DNA of 64,000 nucleotides from Bradyrhizobium sp. CB1650 (lineage in GTDB: Bacteria; Pseudomonadota; Alphaproteobacteria; Rhizobiales; Xanthobacteraceae): the NCBI RefSeq assembly GCF_029761915.1, contig NZ_CP121695.1:5857501-5921500 (forward strand). Direction: 5' to 3'. The notes under the pieces were generated by a model that ran no database searches, was not told where the DNA came from, and worked only from the letters and a program-made list of their open reading frames with translations. Shown here in pieces: positions 26,491-34,783 of this stretch (position 1 is its first letter; every line of letters starts with the position of its first letter). Position numbers and translations under genes: made by a program.

Positions 26491-27414
26491 CTAGAGACGC
26501 TTGGCCATGCGCGGATCGAGCGCATCACGAAGGCCGTCGCCGAGCAGGTTCACGGCGAGCACGGTCACGGACAGAAAGGCCGCGGGAAAGAATACGATGT
26601 ACGGCTTGACCTGCCACAGCGCGCGGCCCTCGGCCATGATGTTGCCCCAGGACGGAACGGTGGGCGGCGTGCCGGCGCCGATGAAGGACAGGATCGCCTC
26701 CGTGATCATGGCGCTGGCGCAGATATAGGTCGCCTGGACCAGCATCGGCGCGAGCGTATTTGGCAGGATATGGCGCAGGATGATCATCGGCGTACGCGTG
26801 CCGCAGGCCACCGCCGCATCCACATAAGGCTGCTCGCGCAGCGACAGCACCACGCTGCGCACGAGGCGCGAGACCCGCGGGATCTCGGCGATGGTGATGG
26901 CCAGGATGACGTTGCCGACGCTGCCGCGCGTCAACGCCATCAGCGCAATCGCCAGCAGGATCGGCGGAATCGCCATCAACCCGTCCATGAACCGCATCAG
27001 GATGCCGTCGGCCCAGCGCACGAAGCCGGACACGACGCCGATCGCAAGGCCGGCGAACGAAGCAAATATCGCCACGGAGAGACCGACCGTCAGCGAGACG
27101 CGCGCACCAAAGAGCACGCGCGAGTAGACGTCGCGGCCGAGCACGTCGGTGCCGAACCAGAAATCGGCCGACGGCGCGCGCGTGCGCTTGGCGGGGGCGA
27201 GCGCGGTCGGATCGACGGTTCCAAGATAAGGCGCGAAGATCCCGATAAGGATAAGCACAATGAGCAGCGCGCCGCCGATCGCGACCGTCGGATGGCCGCG
27301 CAGAAAGCCGACGATGCCGCGCCGGATCCTGACCGGCTGGAGCAGCTCCGGCAGTTGCGGTGCGATGACGAGTCCGGCCGGAAGCGGCTGCGTTGTGGCG
27401 GTCGTATCGGTCAA
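26491..27414 (-). CDS. Peptide ABC importer permease, DppC/OppC type
   Basis: A 307-aa permease. A cytoplasmic N-terminus of about 45 residues precedes the first membrane segment (TVAIGGALLIVLILIGIFAPYLG). The family motif FWFGTDVLGRDVYSRVLFGARVSL follows, then the coupling loop YVDAAVACGTRTPMIILRHILPN. The start is inferred to be TTG at 27414, overlapping the upstream TGA as TTGA with GAGGA 7 bases before it. No in-frame ATG fits, and a much longer open frame upstream is a shadow of the DppB gene. Confidence 0.9.
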   Translation of the reverse strand: MTDTTATTQPLPAGLVIAPQLPELLQPVRIRRGIVGFLRGHPTVAIGGALLIVLILIGIFAPYLGTVDPTALAPAKRTRAPSADFWFGTDVLGRDVYSRVLFGARVSLTVGLSVAIFASFAGLAIGVVSGFVRWADGILMRFMDGLMAIPPILLAIALMALTRGSVGNVILAITIAEIPRVSRLVRSVVLSLREQPYVDAAVACGTRTPMIILRHILPNTLAPMLVQATYICASAMITEAILSFIGAGTPPTVPSWGNIMAEGRALWQVKPYIVFFPAAFLSVTVLAVNLLGDGLRDALDPRMAKRL

Positions 27415-28352
27415 TAGCGGATCCTCGGGTCGACCAGGGTGTAGGTGACGTCGATCAACAGGTTGACCAGCACGTAGACGAAGCTGAACAGCAGCACGAT
27501 GCCCTGGATGACGGGATAGTCGCGCCGCAGGATCGCATCCACCGTGAGCCGACCGAGGCCGGGAATCGCGAACACGCTTTCGGTCACGACCGCGCCGCCG
27601 ATCAGGAGCGCGATGCCGATCCCGATCACGGTCACGATCGGCACCGCCGCGTTCTTCAGTGCGTGAATGAACAGGATACCACCCTGCCCCAGTCCCTTGG
27701 CGCGCGCGGTGCGGATATAATCCTGCTGCAGCACTTCGAGCATGGCAGCGCGCGTGATCCGCGCGACCAGCGCGATATAGACGCAGCCGAGCGCGATCGC
27801 CGGCAGGATCAAATTCTCCAGCCACGGCCAAAAACCCTCGGCGAGCGGCGTGTAGCCCTGGACCGGAAGCCATTCGAGCTCGAGCGCGAAGATGTAGGCG
27901 AGCATGTAGCCGACCACGAAGACGGGCAGCGAGAAGCCGAACACGGCGAACGCCATGATGGCGCGGTCGATCAGGCTTCCCGCCTTCCACGCCGCCACCA
28001 CTCCGAGCGGCACCGCGACCACGATCGTGAGCAGGAGGGTGACGGTCATCAGCGACAGCGTCGGTCCGAGACGCTGCGCGATCATCGCGGAGACCGGCAG
28101 GTTGGTGAAGATCGAGGTGCCGAGATCGCCGTGCAGGATGCGCCAGACCCAGTCGCCAAACTGGATCAGGAACGGACGATCGAGGCCGAGGCTCTGGCGG
28201 ATGCGCTCCACATCCTCGGGGCTCGCCTGATCGCCCGCGATCACCACGGCCGGATCGCCCGGCGCGATGTAGAGCAGGCTGAACACGAACAGCGCGACGA
28301 TCGCCATCACCGGCAAGGTCGCGACGATGCGCCGGAGGATATAAGAGAGCAT
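27411..28352 (-). CDS. Peptide ABC importer permease, DppB/OppB type
   Basis: A 313-aa permease with the classic N-terminus MLSYILRRIVATLPVMAIVALFVFSLLYIAPGDPA, followed by GLDRPFLIQFGDWVWRILHGDLGTSI. About six hydrophobic segments and the EAA-like loop DYIRTARAKGLGQGGILFIHALKNA interact with the ATPases. It lies 17 bases after the binding-protein gene and is the second gene of the operon. Confidence 0.92.
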   Translation of the reverse strand: MLSYILRRIVATLPVMAIVALFVFSLLYIAPGDPAVVIAGDQASPEDVERIRQSLGLDRPFLIQFGDWVWRILHGDLGTSIFTNLPVSAMIAQRLGPTLSLMTVTLLLTIVVAVPLGVVAAWKAGSLIDRAIMAFAVFGFSLPVFVVGYMLAYIFALELEWLPVQGYTPLAEGFWPWLENLILPAIALGCVYIALVARITRAAMLEVLQQDYIRTARAKGLGQGGILFIHALKNAAVPIVTVIGIGIALLIGGAVVTESVFAIPGLGRLTVDAILRRDYPVIQGIVLLFSFVYVLVNLLIDVTYTLVDPRIRY

Positions 28353-28369
28353 CTGGCCTCAACGCACGA

Positions 28370-29974
28370 TCAAGCGGACTTCGACACGCCCCAGAAGAAC
28401 GGCAGCGGCCCCTTGGTGATGCCGGCAACGTTCTTGCGCCAGGCCGTGTAGCTCAGGAAGAAGCCGGTCGGCGCGTAGACGACATCCTCGAGCGCCGCCT
28501 TGTTGAGGCGACCGACCGCGGCCTTCTCCTCGTCGACGTTCTTGGCGTCGAACCAGGCCGTGACCTCTTTCTCGACGCCTGGGCTGTTGGGCCAGCCGAA
28601 CCACGCCTTGTCGCCATTGGCGCGAATGGCGGTGTACGGAGCGGGATTGATGCAATCGGCGCCCGCATGCCAGGTGTGGAACATGGCCCAACCGCCCTGT
28701 CCCGGCGGGGTCTTCTGCGCGCGGCGGGAGCCGACCGTGCCCCAATCGGTCGCCACGAAGTCGACATTCATGCCGAGCTTCTTCAGGAGATCCGCGGTGA
28801 CGTCGCCCTGCGCCTTGGTGATCGGCTGGTCCTGCGCCACAAGGCACGTGACCGGCTGGCCGGCATAGCCGCTCTCGGCGAGCAGCTTCTTGGCCGCGTC
28901 GAAATCGCGCTTGCCCTTCAGAATCTCGCCACCGACTTCGCTATAGAGCGGCGTGTCCGGCGTAAAGAAGCCCGGCAGCGGCTTCCAAAGCGCGGTGTCG
29001 TCGCCGACGATCGCGCGCATGTAGTCTTCCTGACTGAGTGCCATCAGCACCGCGCGGCGCGCCCGCACGTCATTGAAGGGCGGGAACAGGTGATTCATAC
29101 GGAACGATCCGATATTTCCGAGGGGATCGCCGATGTCGACGCTGATGTTCTTGTTCTTCTTCAGGACCGGGACGAGGTCGGCGATCGGGCTCTCCCACCA
29201 GTCGACCTCGCCGTTCTGCAACGCGGCAGCGGCAGTGGCCGGGTCCGGCATCACCACCCACTCCACGCGATCGACCAGGATCTGCTTGCCGCCGGCCAGC
29301 CAGGACGCCTTCTCCTGCCGCGGCACATAGTCGGCGAATTTCTCGAACACGGCCTTCGCACCGGGAACCCACTCGGACTTGGCGAACTTCATCGGCCCGG
29401 AGCCGACGTAGTCGGTGATCTGCTTGAACGGGTCGGTCTGCGCGATGCGCTCGGGCATGATGAAGCTGCAGGGCGAATTGTTCTTGGCGAGCGCGTAGAG
29501 CATCTTCGGGAAAGGCTGCTTCAAGACCCATTTGAAGGTGCGGTCGTCGACGACGGTGAGCTCCTGCTGGAGCGCCTTGATCATCAGGCCCATCGGATCG
29601 CGCGCCGCCCAGCGCGAGAGGCTCGCGACGACGTCCTTGCTCAGCACCGGCTCGCCGTCATGGAACTTGAGCCCCGGCCGCAGCTTGAACGTCCAGGTCG
29701 CGCCGTCGTCGGTCACCTCCTCGGACTCGACCATCTGCCGCTGCGGCTGGAGCGAGGCGTCGATCCCGTAAAGCGTATCCCAGACCAGCGCTGCGGCGTT
29801 GCGCACGACGTATTGCGTGCCCCAGATCGGATCGAAGTTGGCGAGGTTGGCTTGCGGTACGAAACGGAGGGTGCGTGCGGCGGCGCCTTGGGCGAGCGCG
29901 GGAGCCGCGAGGCCACCGGTCAAGGCCAGACCGCCTGCGCCGGCCAGCCCCTTCAATACGGTCCTGCGATCCAT
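28370..29974 (-). CDS. Peptide/nickel-type ABC importer substrate-binding protein (family 5)
   Basis: A 534-aa periplasmic binding protein of the DppA/OppA cluster. The N-terminus MDRRTVLKGLAGAGGLALTGGLAAPALA has a twin-arginine-like motif (RRTVLK), so export could be Tat-dependent. The mature part shows FKLRPGLKFHDGEPVLSKDVVASLSRW and FPPFNDVRARRAVLMALSQEDY, the usual family-5 signatures. A strong GGGGAGG site precedes the ATG. It heads the operon. Family 5 covers peptides, opines, nickel and sugars, so the ligand is open. Confidence 0.92.
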   Translation of the reverse strand: MDRRTVLKGLAGAGGLALTGGLAAPALAQGAAARTLRFVPQANLANFDPIWGTQYVVRNAAALVWDTLYGIDASLQPQRQMVESEEVTDDGATWTFKLRPGLKFHDGEPVLSKDVVASLSRWAARDPMGLMIKALQQELTVVDDRTFKWVLKQPFPKMLYALAKNNSPCSFIMPERIAQTDPFKQITDYVGSGPMKFAKSEWVPGAKAVFEKFADYVPRQEKASWLAGGKQILVDRVEWVVMPDPATAAAALQNGEVDWWESPIADLVPVLKKNKNISVDIGDPLGNIGSFRMNHLFPPFNDVRARRAVLMALSQEDYMRAIVGDDTALWKPLPGFFTPDTPLYSEVGGEILKGKRDFDAAKKLLAESGYAGQPVTCLVAQDQPITKAQGDVTADLLKKLGMNVDFVATDWGTVGSRRAQKTPPGQGGWAMFHTWHAGADCINPAPYTAIRANGDKAWFGWPNSPGVEKEVTAWFDAKNVDEEKAAVGRLNKAALEDVVYAPTGFFLSYTAWRKNVAGITKGPLPFFWGVSKSA

Positions 29975-30545
29975 GAAATCCTCCCCGTCTTACTATGTGT
30001 CAGCCGTTCAGTCGCCGAGCGCTGGTGATACCGAGGCCGTTAGCTGCAAATGGTATGCCAGTAATTGCGCCTTCGCCAGCAGGATTCTGGTCGGACCTCG
30101 GGAGCTCCGCGCGATGAGGTGGAGCCCGCCGCCATCGGCACGACTTGTCGTTCTCGCGGCGCATTCCACGCTCCCTCGAAAAAAGGCGCAGGGAAAGCCG
30201 AGCGCCGGCCGGCCCCCATACGACACCTGTGCCGAGACATTGCGCACGCGATGCCCAGGGGAGACACAGGGCAGCCGAGACGTCCGGCCTGCCCTGCGCT
30301 CGTCATTCCGGGATAGGAAGCGAGCCCCAACTTCGTCATTGCGAGCGCAGCGAAGCAATCCAGAGTGTCACCGCGGAAAGATTTCTGGATTGCTTCGCTG
30401 CGCTCGCAATGACGGCGTAAGGAGCGACGTCATGATGACACAATTCGTCAACTCGCTGCGCCTTCGGAACCCTGGCGTCCATTTCTGGTTGATGATCTAA
30501 GCACCGACCTCTCCCGCGTTCGTTTCCCCTCCCGGAGCTTCATTG
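29975..30545. other. Intergenic region with promoter and repeat remnants
   Basis: This 571-bp gap lies between the divergent peptide-importer operon and an MFS gene. The right half holds the palindromic repeat at 30334-30414. The preceding stretch (about 30150-30320) has the patchy look of degenerate intergenic repeats seen in rhizobia. ORFs there are short and unsupported. The importer promoter should lie near 29980-30080. Confidence 0.5.
30334..30414. repeat. Long perfect inverted repeat (REP/RPE-like element)
   Basis: A 30-base left arm (30334-30363, beginning CGTCATTGCGAGCG) is perfectly complementary to a 30-base right arm (30385-30414, ending GCGCTCGCAATGACG), with a 21-base loop. This is the form of the palindromic units scattered between genes in Bradyrhizobium and relatives. 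It could fold into a very stable hairpin in either transcript. A partial second motif (CGTCATTCCGGGAT) lies just upstream at about 30300. Confidence 0.85.
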
Positions 30546-31733
30546 ATGACTTCAGCCGACCGGCCGGCGACACGGCTTGCAACGCGACTTTCGTTTCTGG
30601 TCGCGGGCTTCGGCATCGCGTGCTGGGCGCCGCTGGTGCCGTTCGCCAAGGAACGGCTTGCCGTCGATGACGCCATCCTCGGATTGCTGCTGCTCAGCCT
30701 CGGCATCGGCTCCGTCGTCGCGATGCTCGCAACGGGGATCCTGAGCGCGCGCTATGGCAGCAAGCCGATCATCATCGCGGGCGGGCTTGGCCTCGCCTTC
30801 GTCCTGCCGTTGCTGGCGATCGTGGACTCACCCGCGGCACTGGCGCTGGTGCTGCTCGCATTCGGCGCCTCGCTCGGCTCCATCGACGTCGCCGTGAACA
30901 TCCATGCGGTCGAGGTGGAGCGCGCGGCGGGACAGCCGCTGATGTCAGGCTTTAATGCGCTCTTCAGTATCGGTGGGTTCGCCGGATCCGCCGTGATGAC
31001 CGCCCTGCTGTCATTCCATCTTGGACCACTCTCAAGCACGCTGATCTGCTCGGTCCTGATGTTGATCGCGATGGGGCTCGCCTGGCCGCGGCTGTTGCGC
31101 AGGGCGCAGGTGCAGGAGGGACCGCTGTTCGTCCTGCCGCACGGGATCGTTCTTTTGCTCGCGCTGCTTGCCGCCATCACCTTCCTGGTCGAGGGCGCGA
31201 TCCTCGACTGGGGCGCACTGCTCGTCATCGGCGCCGGTCTCGTCGGCGAGGCGCAAGGCGGCATCGGCTACATCGTGTTCTCGATCGCGATGACGGTGGG
31301 CCGGCTCGGCGGCGACGCCGTCGTGGCGCGTGTCGGCGATCGCGCGACGTTGGTCTGGGGAAGCCTGCTCGCAGTCGCAGGTTTTGCGGTCCTGCTGCTC
31401 GCACCGATCGCAGCCGTTGCCATGGCCGGCTTCCTGCTCATCGGCTTTGGGGCATCGAACCTCGTGCCGGTGCTGTTCCGCCGCTCTGCCACGCAAACCG
31501 CGATGCCGGTCGGGCTCGCGGTGGCGGCGATCACCACCGCCGGCTATGCCGGCATTCTGGTCGGCCCCGCCGGCATTGGTTTTGTCGCCCATGCCGGCGG
31601 GCTGCCGATGGCGTTCTGGATGCTCGCCGCACTGATGTGCCTTGTCACGCTCTCGGCGCGAGCGGTCGCGGCGAAGGGCCGTAGGGTGGGTTGGCGAAAG
31701 CGTAACCCACCTGTTTTGCTTTCCAGGTGGTGA
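30546..31733 (+). CDS. Major facilitator superfamily transporter
   Basis: A 395-aa inner-membrane transporter with about twelve hydrophobic segments in two halves, such as LVAGFGIACWAPLVPFAKERL near residue 18 and AIAAVAMAGFLLIGFGASNLVPVLF near 290. The loop GILSARYGSKPIII between helices 2 and 3 is a degenerate MFS motif A. The pattern resembles the YbjJ/FucP-like branch. The substrate is unknown. ATG 30546 has GGAG 8 bases upstream. The last 17 or so residues (RRVGWRKRNPPVLLSRW) are encoded by the left arm and loop of a palindromic repeat, so the tail is probably not original. Confidence 0.85.
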   Translation: MTSADRPATRLATRLSFLVAGFGIACWAPLVPFAKERLAVDDAILGLLLLSLGIGSVVAMLATGILSARYGSKPIIIAGGLGLAFVLPLLAIVDSPAALALVLLAFGASLGSIDVAVNIHAVEVERAAGQPLMSGFNALFSIGGFAGSAVMTALLSFHLGPLSSTLICSVLMLIAMGLAWPRLLRRAQVQEGPLFVLPHGIVLLLALLAAITFLVEGAILDWGALLVIGAGLVGEAQGGIGYIVFSIAMTVGRLGGDAVVARVGDRATLVWGSLLAVAGFAVLLLAPIAAVAMAGFLLIGFGASNLVPVLFRRSATQTAMPVGLAVAAITTAGYAGILVGPAGIGFVAHAGGLPMAFWMLAALMCLVTLSARAVAAKGRRVGWRKRNPPVLLSRW

Positions 31734-31770
31734 GGAAAATGGTGGGTTACGCTGCGCTAACCCACCCTAC
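31681..31770. repeat. Imperfect inverted repeat overlapping the MFS gene 3' end
   Basis: The left arm, about 31681-31711 (GTAGGGTGGGTTGGCG...), and the right arm, 31741-31770 (...CGCTAACCCACCCTAC), are inverted copies differing at a few positions. The spacer is about 29 bases. GTAGGGTGGGTTAGCG is a recurrent palindromic-repeat arm in this bacterial group. The element lies between the MFS and the convergent aldehyde dehydrogenase and contains the MFS stop codon. It may act as a bidirectional terminator. Confidence 0.8.
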
Positions 31771-31786
31771 GCGCCCGTCCTTGGGG

Positions 31787-33220
31787 CTACGCGCTCGCCT
31801 GGGTCACGAACTTGGTGTTGAGATAACCCTCGATCGCCTCGAGCCCGCCTTCCGAGCCATAACCGGAATCCTTGATGCCGCCGAACGGCACCTCCGGCAG
31901 CGCGAGCCCGTGATGGTTGATCGACACCATACCGCTCTCGACGTCGGCACCGATTGCCTGCATCGTCTTGGTCGAGGTCGTGTAGGCATAAGCCGCAAGC
32001 CCATAGGGCAGACGGTTGGCCTCGGCCACCACCTCGTCGTAGCTGCGGAACGAGGTGATCGGCGCGAGCGGACCGAACGGCTCCTCGTTCATGATGCGCG
32101 CATCGCGCGGAACGTCGGTCAGCACCGTCGGCTCGAAGAAGAAGCCTTCGTTGCCGATGCGCTTGCCGCCGGTCCGCACATTGGCGCCGCGCTGCACCGC
32201 GTCGGAGACGAGGCCTTCCATCGCATCGACCCGGCGCGGATTGGCGAGCGGTCCCATGCGGGTGTCCTTTTCGAGGCCGTTGCCGACCTTCAGGCTCTTG
32301 GCAGCCGCGACGAACTTGTCGACGAACGGCTCGTAGACGCTCTCATGCACCAGGAAGCGCGTCGGCGAGACGCAGACCTGGCCGGCGTTCCGGAACTTGT
32401 TGGCCGACAGGATCTTGGCCGCATTGTCGAGATCCGCATCCCCAAACACGATTGCCGGCGCGTGACCGCCGAGCTCCATGGTGACGCGCTTCATGTGGGC
32501 ACCGGCCAGCGCGGCCAGATGCTTGCCGACGGCGGTCGAGCCGGTGAAGCTGATCTTGCGGATGATCGGATGCGGGACGAGATATTCCGACACTTCCGAC
32601 GGCACGCCGAAGACGAGATTGACGACGCCGGCCGGAATGCCGGCATCCGCATAGGCCCGCACCAGCTCCATGCAGCTCGCGGGCGTCTCCTCGGGCCCCT
32701 TCACGATGATCGAGCAGCCTGCGGCGAGCGCGGCCGAGATCTTGCGGACCGCCTGGTTGATCGGGAAATTCCAGGGCGTGAAGGCGGCGACGGGGCCGAC
32801 CGGCTCCTTGGTCACGAGCTGGGAGACATTGCCCATCCGCGGCGGCACGATGCGACCATAGGCGCGGCGCGCTTCTTCCGCGAACCAGTCGATGAGGTCG
32901 CCGGCCAGCATGGTCTCACCTTGCGCCTCCACGACGGGCTTGCCCTGCTCCATGGTCATGACCGGCGCGATTTCGGCGGCGCGCGAGCGGATGATGTCGG
33001 CGGCCTTCCGCATCAGCTTGTAGCGGTCGAACGGCGAGGTCCGGCGCCAGACCTCGAAGCCGGCCTTGGCGGCCTCCAGCGCACGGTCGAGGTCCTTGCG
33101 CGAGGCGTGCGGGGTCTTGCCGATCGGCTGGCCGGTCGCGGGGTTGAGGATGTCCTCCGATTTGCCGGAGGACCCATCGGTCCACTCGCCGGCGATGAAC
33201 ATCTGAACTTTCGGGTACAT
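31787..33220 (-). CDS. NAD(P)-dependent aldehyde dehydrogenase (succinate-semialdehyde type)
   Basis: A 477-aa class ALDH that oxidises an aldehyde to its acid. The active-site residues are in place: Asn151 in TPWNFPI, Glu249 in [11 protein letters not shown], and the nucleophile Cys283 in [23 protein letters not shown] near residue 225 binds the cofactor. MYPKVQMF at 33220 has AGGAGG 8 bases upstream. Similarity of the motif set is closest to succinate-semialdehyde / alpha-ketoglutarate-semialdehyde dehydrogenases. It stands alone between the MFS repeat and the PepSY gene, so its pathway is not shown by context. Confidence 0.9.
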   Translation of the reverse strand: MYPKVQMFIAGEWTDGSSGKSEDILNPATGQPIGKTPHASRKDLDRALEAAKAGFEVWRRTSPFDRYKLMRKAADIIRSRAAEIAPVMTMEQGKPVVEAQGETMLAGDLIDWFAEEARRAYGRIVPPRMGNVSQLVTKEPVGPVAAFTPWNFPINQAVRKISAALAAGCSIIVKGPEETPASCMELVRAYADAGIPAGVVNLVFGVPSEVSEYLVPHPIIRKISFTGSTAVGKHLAALAGAHMKRVTMELGGHAPAIVFGDADLDNAAKILSANKFRNAGQVCVSPTRFLVHESVYEPFVDKFVAAAKSLKVGNGLEKDTRMGPLANPRRVDAMEGLVSDAVQRGANVRTGGKRIGNEGFFFEPTVLTDVPRDARIMNEEPFGPLAPITSFRSYDEVVAEANRLPYGLAAYAYTTSTKTMQAIGADVESGMVSINHHGLALPEVPFGGIKDSGYGSEGGLEAIEGYLNTKFVTQASA

Positions 33221-33360
33221 CCTTGCTACCTCCTGACATGATTTTCGCATCGTCGGCGGGATTGGTGCCCCGCCGTTTCAAGCCGCAGCAGAGCTACACC
33301 GAAAGGCGGCCGGCGAAAAGGGATCCGTGATGTCGCAGCAACGCATCGCTGATCTGCCTC

Positions 33361-34773
33361 TCAGGCAGCGAAGGAGAGACGCAGGCGGCGCCAGCCGATG
33401 ACAATGCCGGTGACGGAGAACGCCAAGCCAAGCGCGCAGAGCCCGACGATCAGGCCGTCGCGCAGCAATGGATGCGCCAAGAGAATCGGAAAGTCGAGCG
33501 TGTGCAATGCGCTATAGAACCAGCGATAGGCCCGCCGCGACGCATCGAGCTTCTGCAGCACGCTGCCATCGGCGCCGTCGATGTCGAACCAGACGCCAGC
33601 GCATCTCACCCGGTAGACGAGCGTACCAGGCACGATTGACCGCGCTGGGTAATCGTCGTTGTCCGCAAGGACCGACGGGACATCACAGCCCGTCGCGAAG
33701 CGGACCACAAATCGCTGAACTTCACCTGCGCTGAGCAAGCCTGTCTGCCGAGCGCGGCCGCCCTCGCCTGCCCCGAACAGAACCTGCTTGTCGAGCGCGG
33801 GCCTATCGCGGCGATAGACATGGCCGTTGAAGGCGAGCCATTCGACTTCGCGGGCGGACGGCGACAGCGGCGCATGATCGAACGCTACGGCGGCAGTCCA
33901 ATCCGGCGCGGCGCCCGCTGCGTCGGCTTCGGCCGGCGTCAACTGCCCGCGCGAAAACAGCCGGCCATGATCCATGGAGAGCCAGCCGCTGAATATCCAT
34001 GTCAGCACGAACACCGTCGCCACGAGACCGATGACGTGATGCAACGCGTGCCATCCGCGGTAAGGCACCCTGATCCGCGCGATCCCGAGCACCGCGCCGA
34101 GCGCGGCCGCGATCAAAGCCAGCAGCGACAGTGTCCAGACCACGCGGTCCCACAGCCGCCAGTTGCTGCGGAGCACGGTTGGATAGATCCAGTGCAGGAC
34201 GCTGCCGGCGAGATTCCAGCCACGCTCATTCCGCGTCGTGTCCAGCACCACCTCGCCTGTGCCGGCCGAGACATAGACTTCGCTCCCGGCGGCGTCGCCG
34301 AGCGCAACCCGAAACAACGGCCGGTGCCGATCAAAGCCGTTCGGCACGCTCCATTGATCGTAGTCGGCGCGCGCGAGGATGGTCGCATGTGCGGCGTCGA
34401 GCCCGCGCCGGCGGGCGTGATCCTGCGCGATTGCCAGCGCGACATCGGGTGACGCCACCGCTGCATCCGTTCCATCGGAAGCGCGGACGGCGCGCAAGCG
34501 CGACGAGCCCGAGACGATGTACACGGGACCGTCGTTGCGCTGGATCAGACGAACGCGCCTGGCATCCGCGATCCCGCTGGCGGCGACTGCATCAGCGACG
34601 GCGATGACCCCCGGTGTGCGGTCCAGCGGCGCAAGGCCGGCAACCCGTTCCGCTTCCGTCAGCGACGGAAACGGAACGAAGTGCATCACGATCCCGGTCG
34701 CGAACCACATCGCGAACAGGAGGCAGAACGCGATGCCGAGCCAGCGATGCACAAGGACGATCGCGCCCATCAT
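33361..34773 (-). CDS. PepSY-domain membrane protein, probable partner of the TonB receptor
   Basis: A 470-aa PepSY-associated membrane protein. The N-terminal helix is GAIVLVHRWLGIAFCLLFAMWFATGIVMHFVPF. Periplasmic PepSY-like modules (VYVSAGTGEVVLDTTRNERGWN; WFDIDGADGSVLQKLDAS) alternate with further membrane helices (VWTLSLLALIAAALGAVLGI; HHVIGLVATVFVLTWIFSGWLSMDHG; LIVGLCALGLAFSVTGIVIGWRRL). The His residues in membrane helices (VHRW, HH, LHW) could bind heme or metal, as in ferric-reductase-like relatives. It lies 10 bases after the TonB receptor gene and is therefore probably under the same cobalamin riboswitch. A role in reducing or releasing the imported metal complex is inferred. Confidence 0.82.
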   Translation of the reverse strand: MMGAIVLVHRWLGIAFCLLFAMWFATGIVMHFVPFPSLTEAERVAGLAPLDRTPGVIAVADAVAASGIADARRVRLIQRNDGPVYIVSGSSRLRAVRASDGTDAAVASPDVALAIAQDHARRRGLDAAHATILARADYDQWSVPNGFDRHRPLFRVALGDAAGSEVYVSAGTGEVVLDTTRNERGWNLAGSVLHWIYPTVLRSNWRLWDRVVWTLSLLALIAAALGAVLGIARIRVPYRGWHALHHVIGLVATVFVLTWIFSGWLSMDHGRLFSRGQLTPAEADAAGAAPDWTAAVAFDHAPLSPSAREVEWLAFNGHVYRRDRPALDKQVLFGAGEGGRARQTGLLSAGEVQRFVVRFATGCDVPSVLADNDDYPARSIVPGTLVYRVRCAGVWFDIDGADGSVLQKLDASRRAYRWFYSALHTLDFPILLAHPLLRDGLIVGLCALGLAFSVTGIVIGWRRLRLSFAA

Positions 34774-34783
34774 GCGCTAAAGC

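Noticed and set aside
30008..30500. Short ORFs in the intergenic region before the MFS gene
   Set aside because: They overlap the palindromic repeat and degenerate repeat sequence on both strands, lack ribosome sites and have no recognisable domain.
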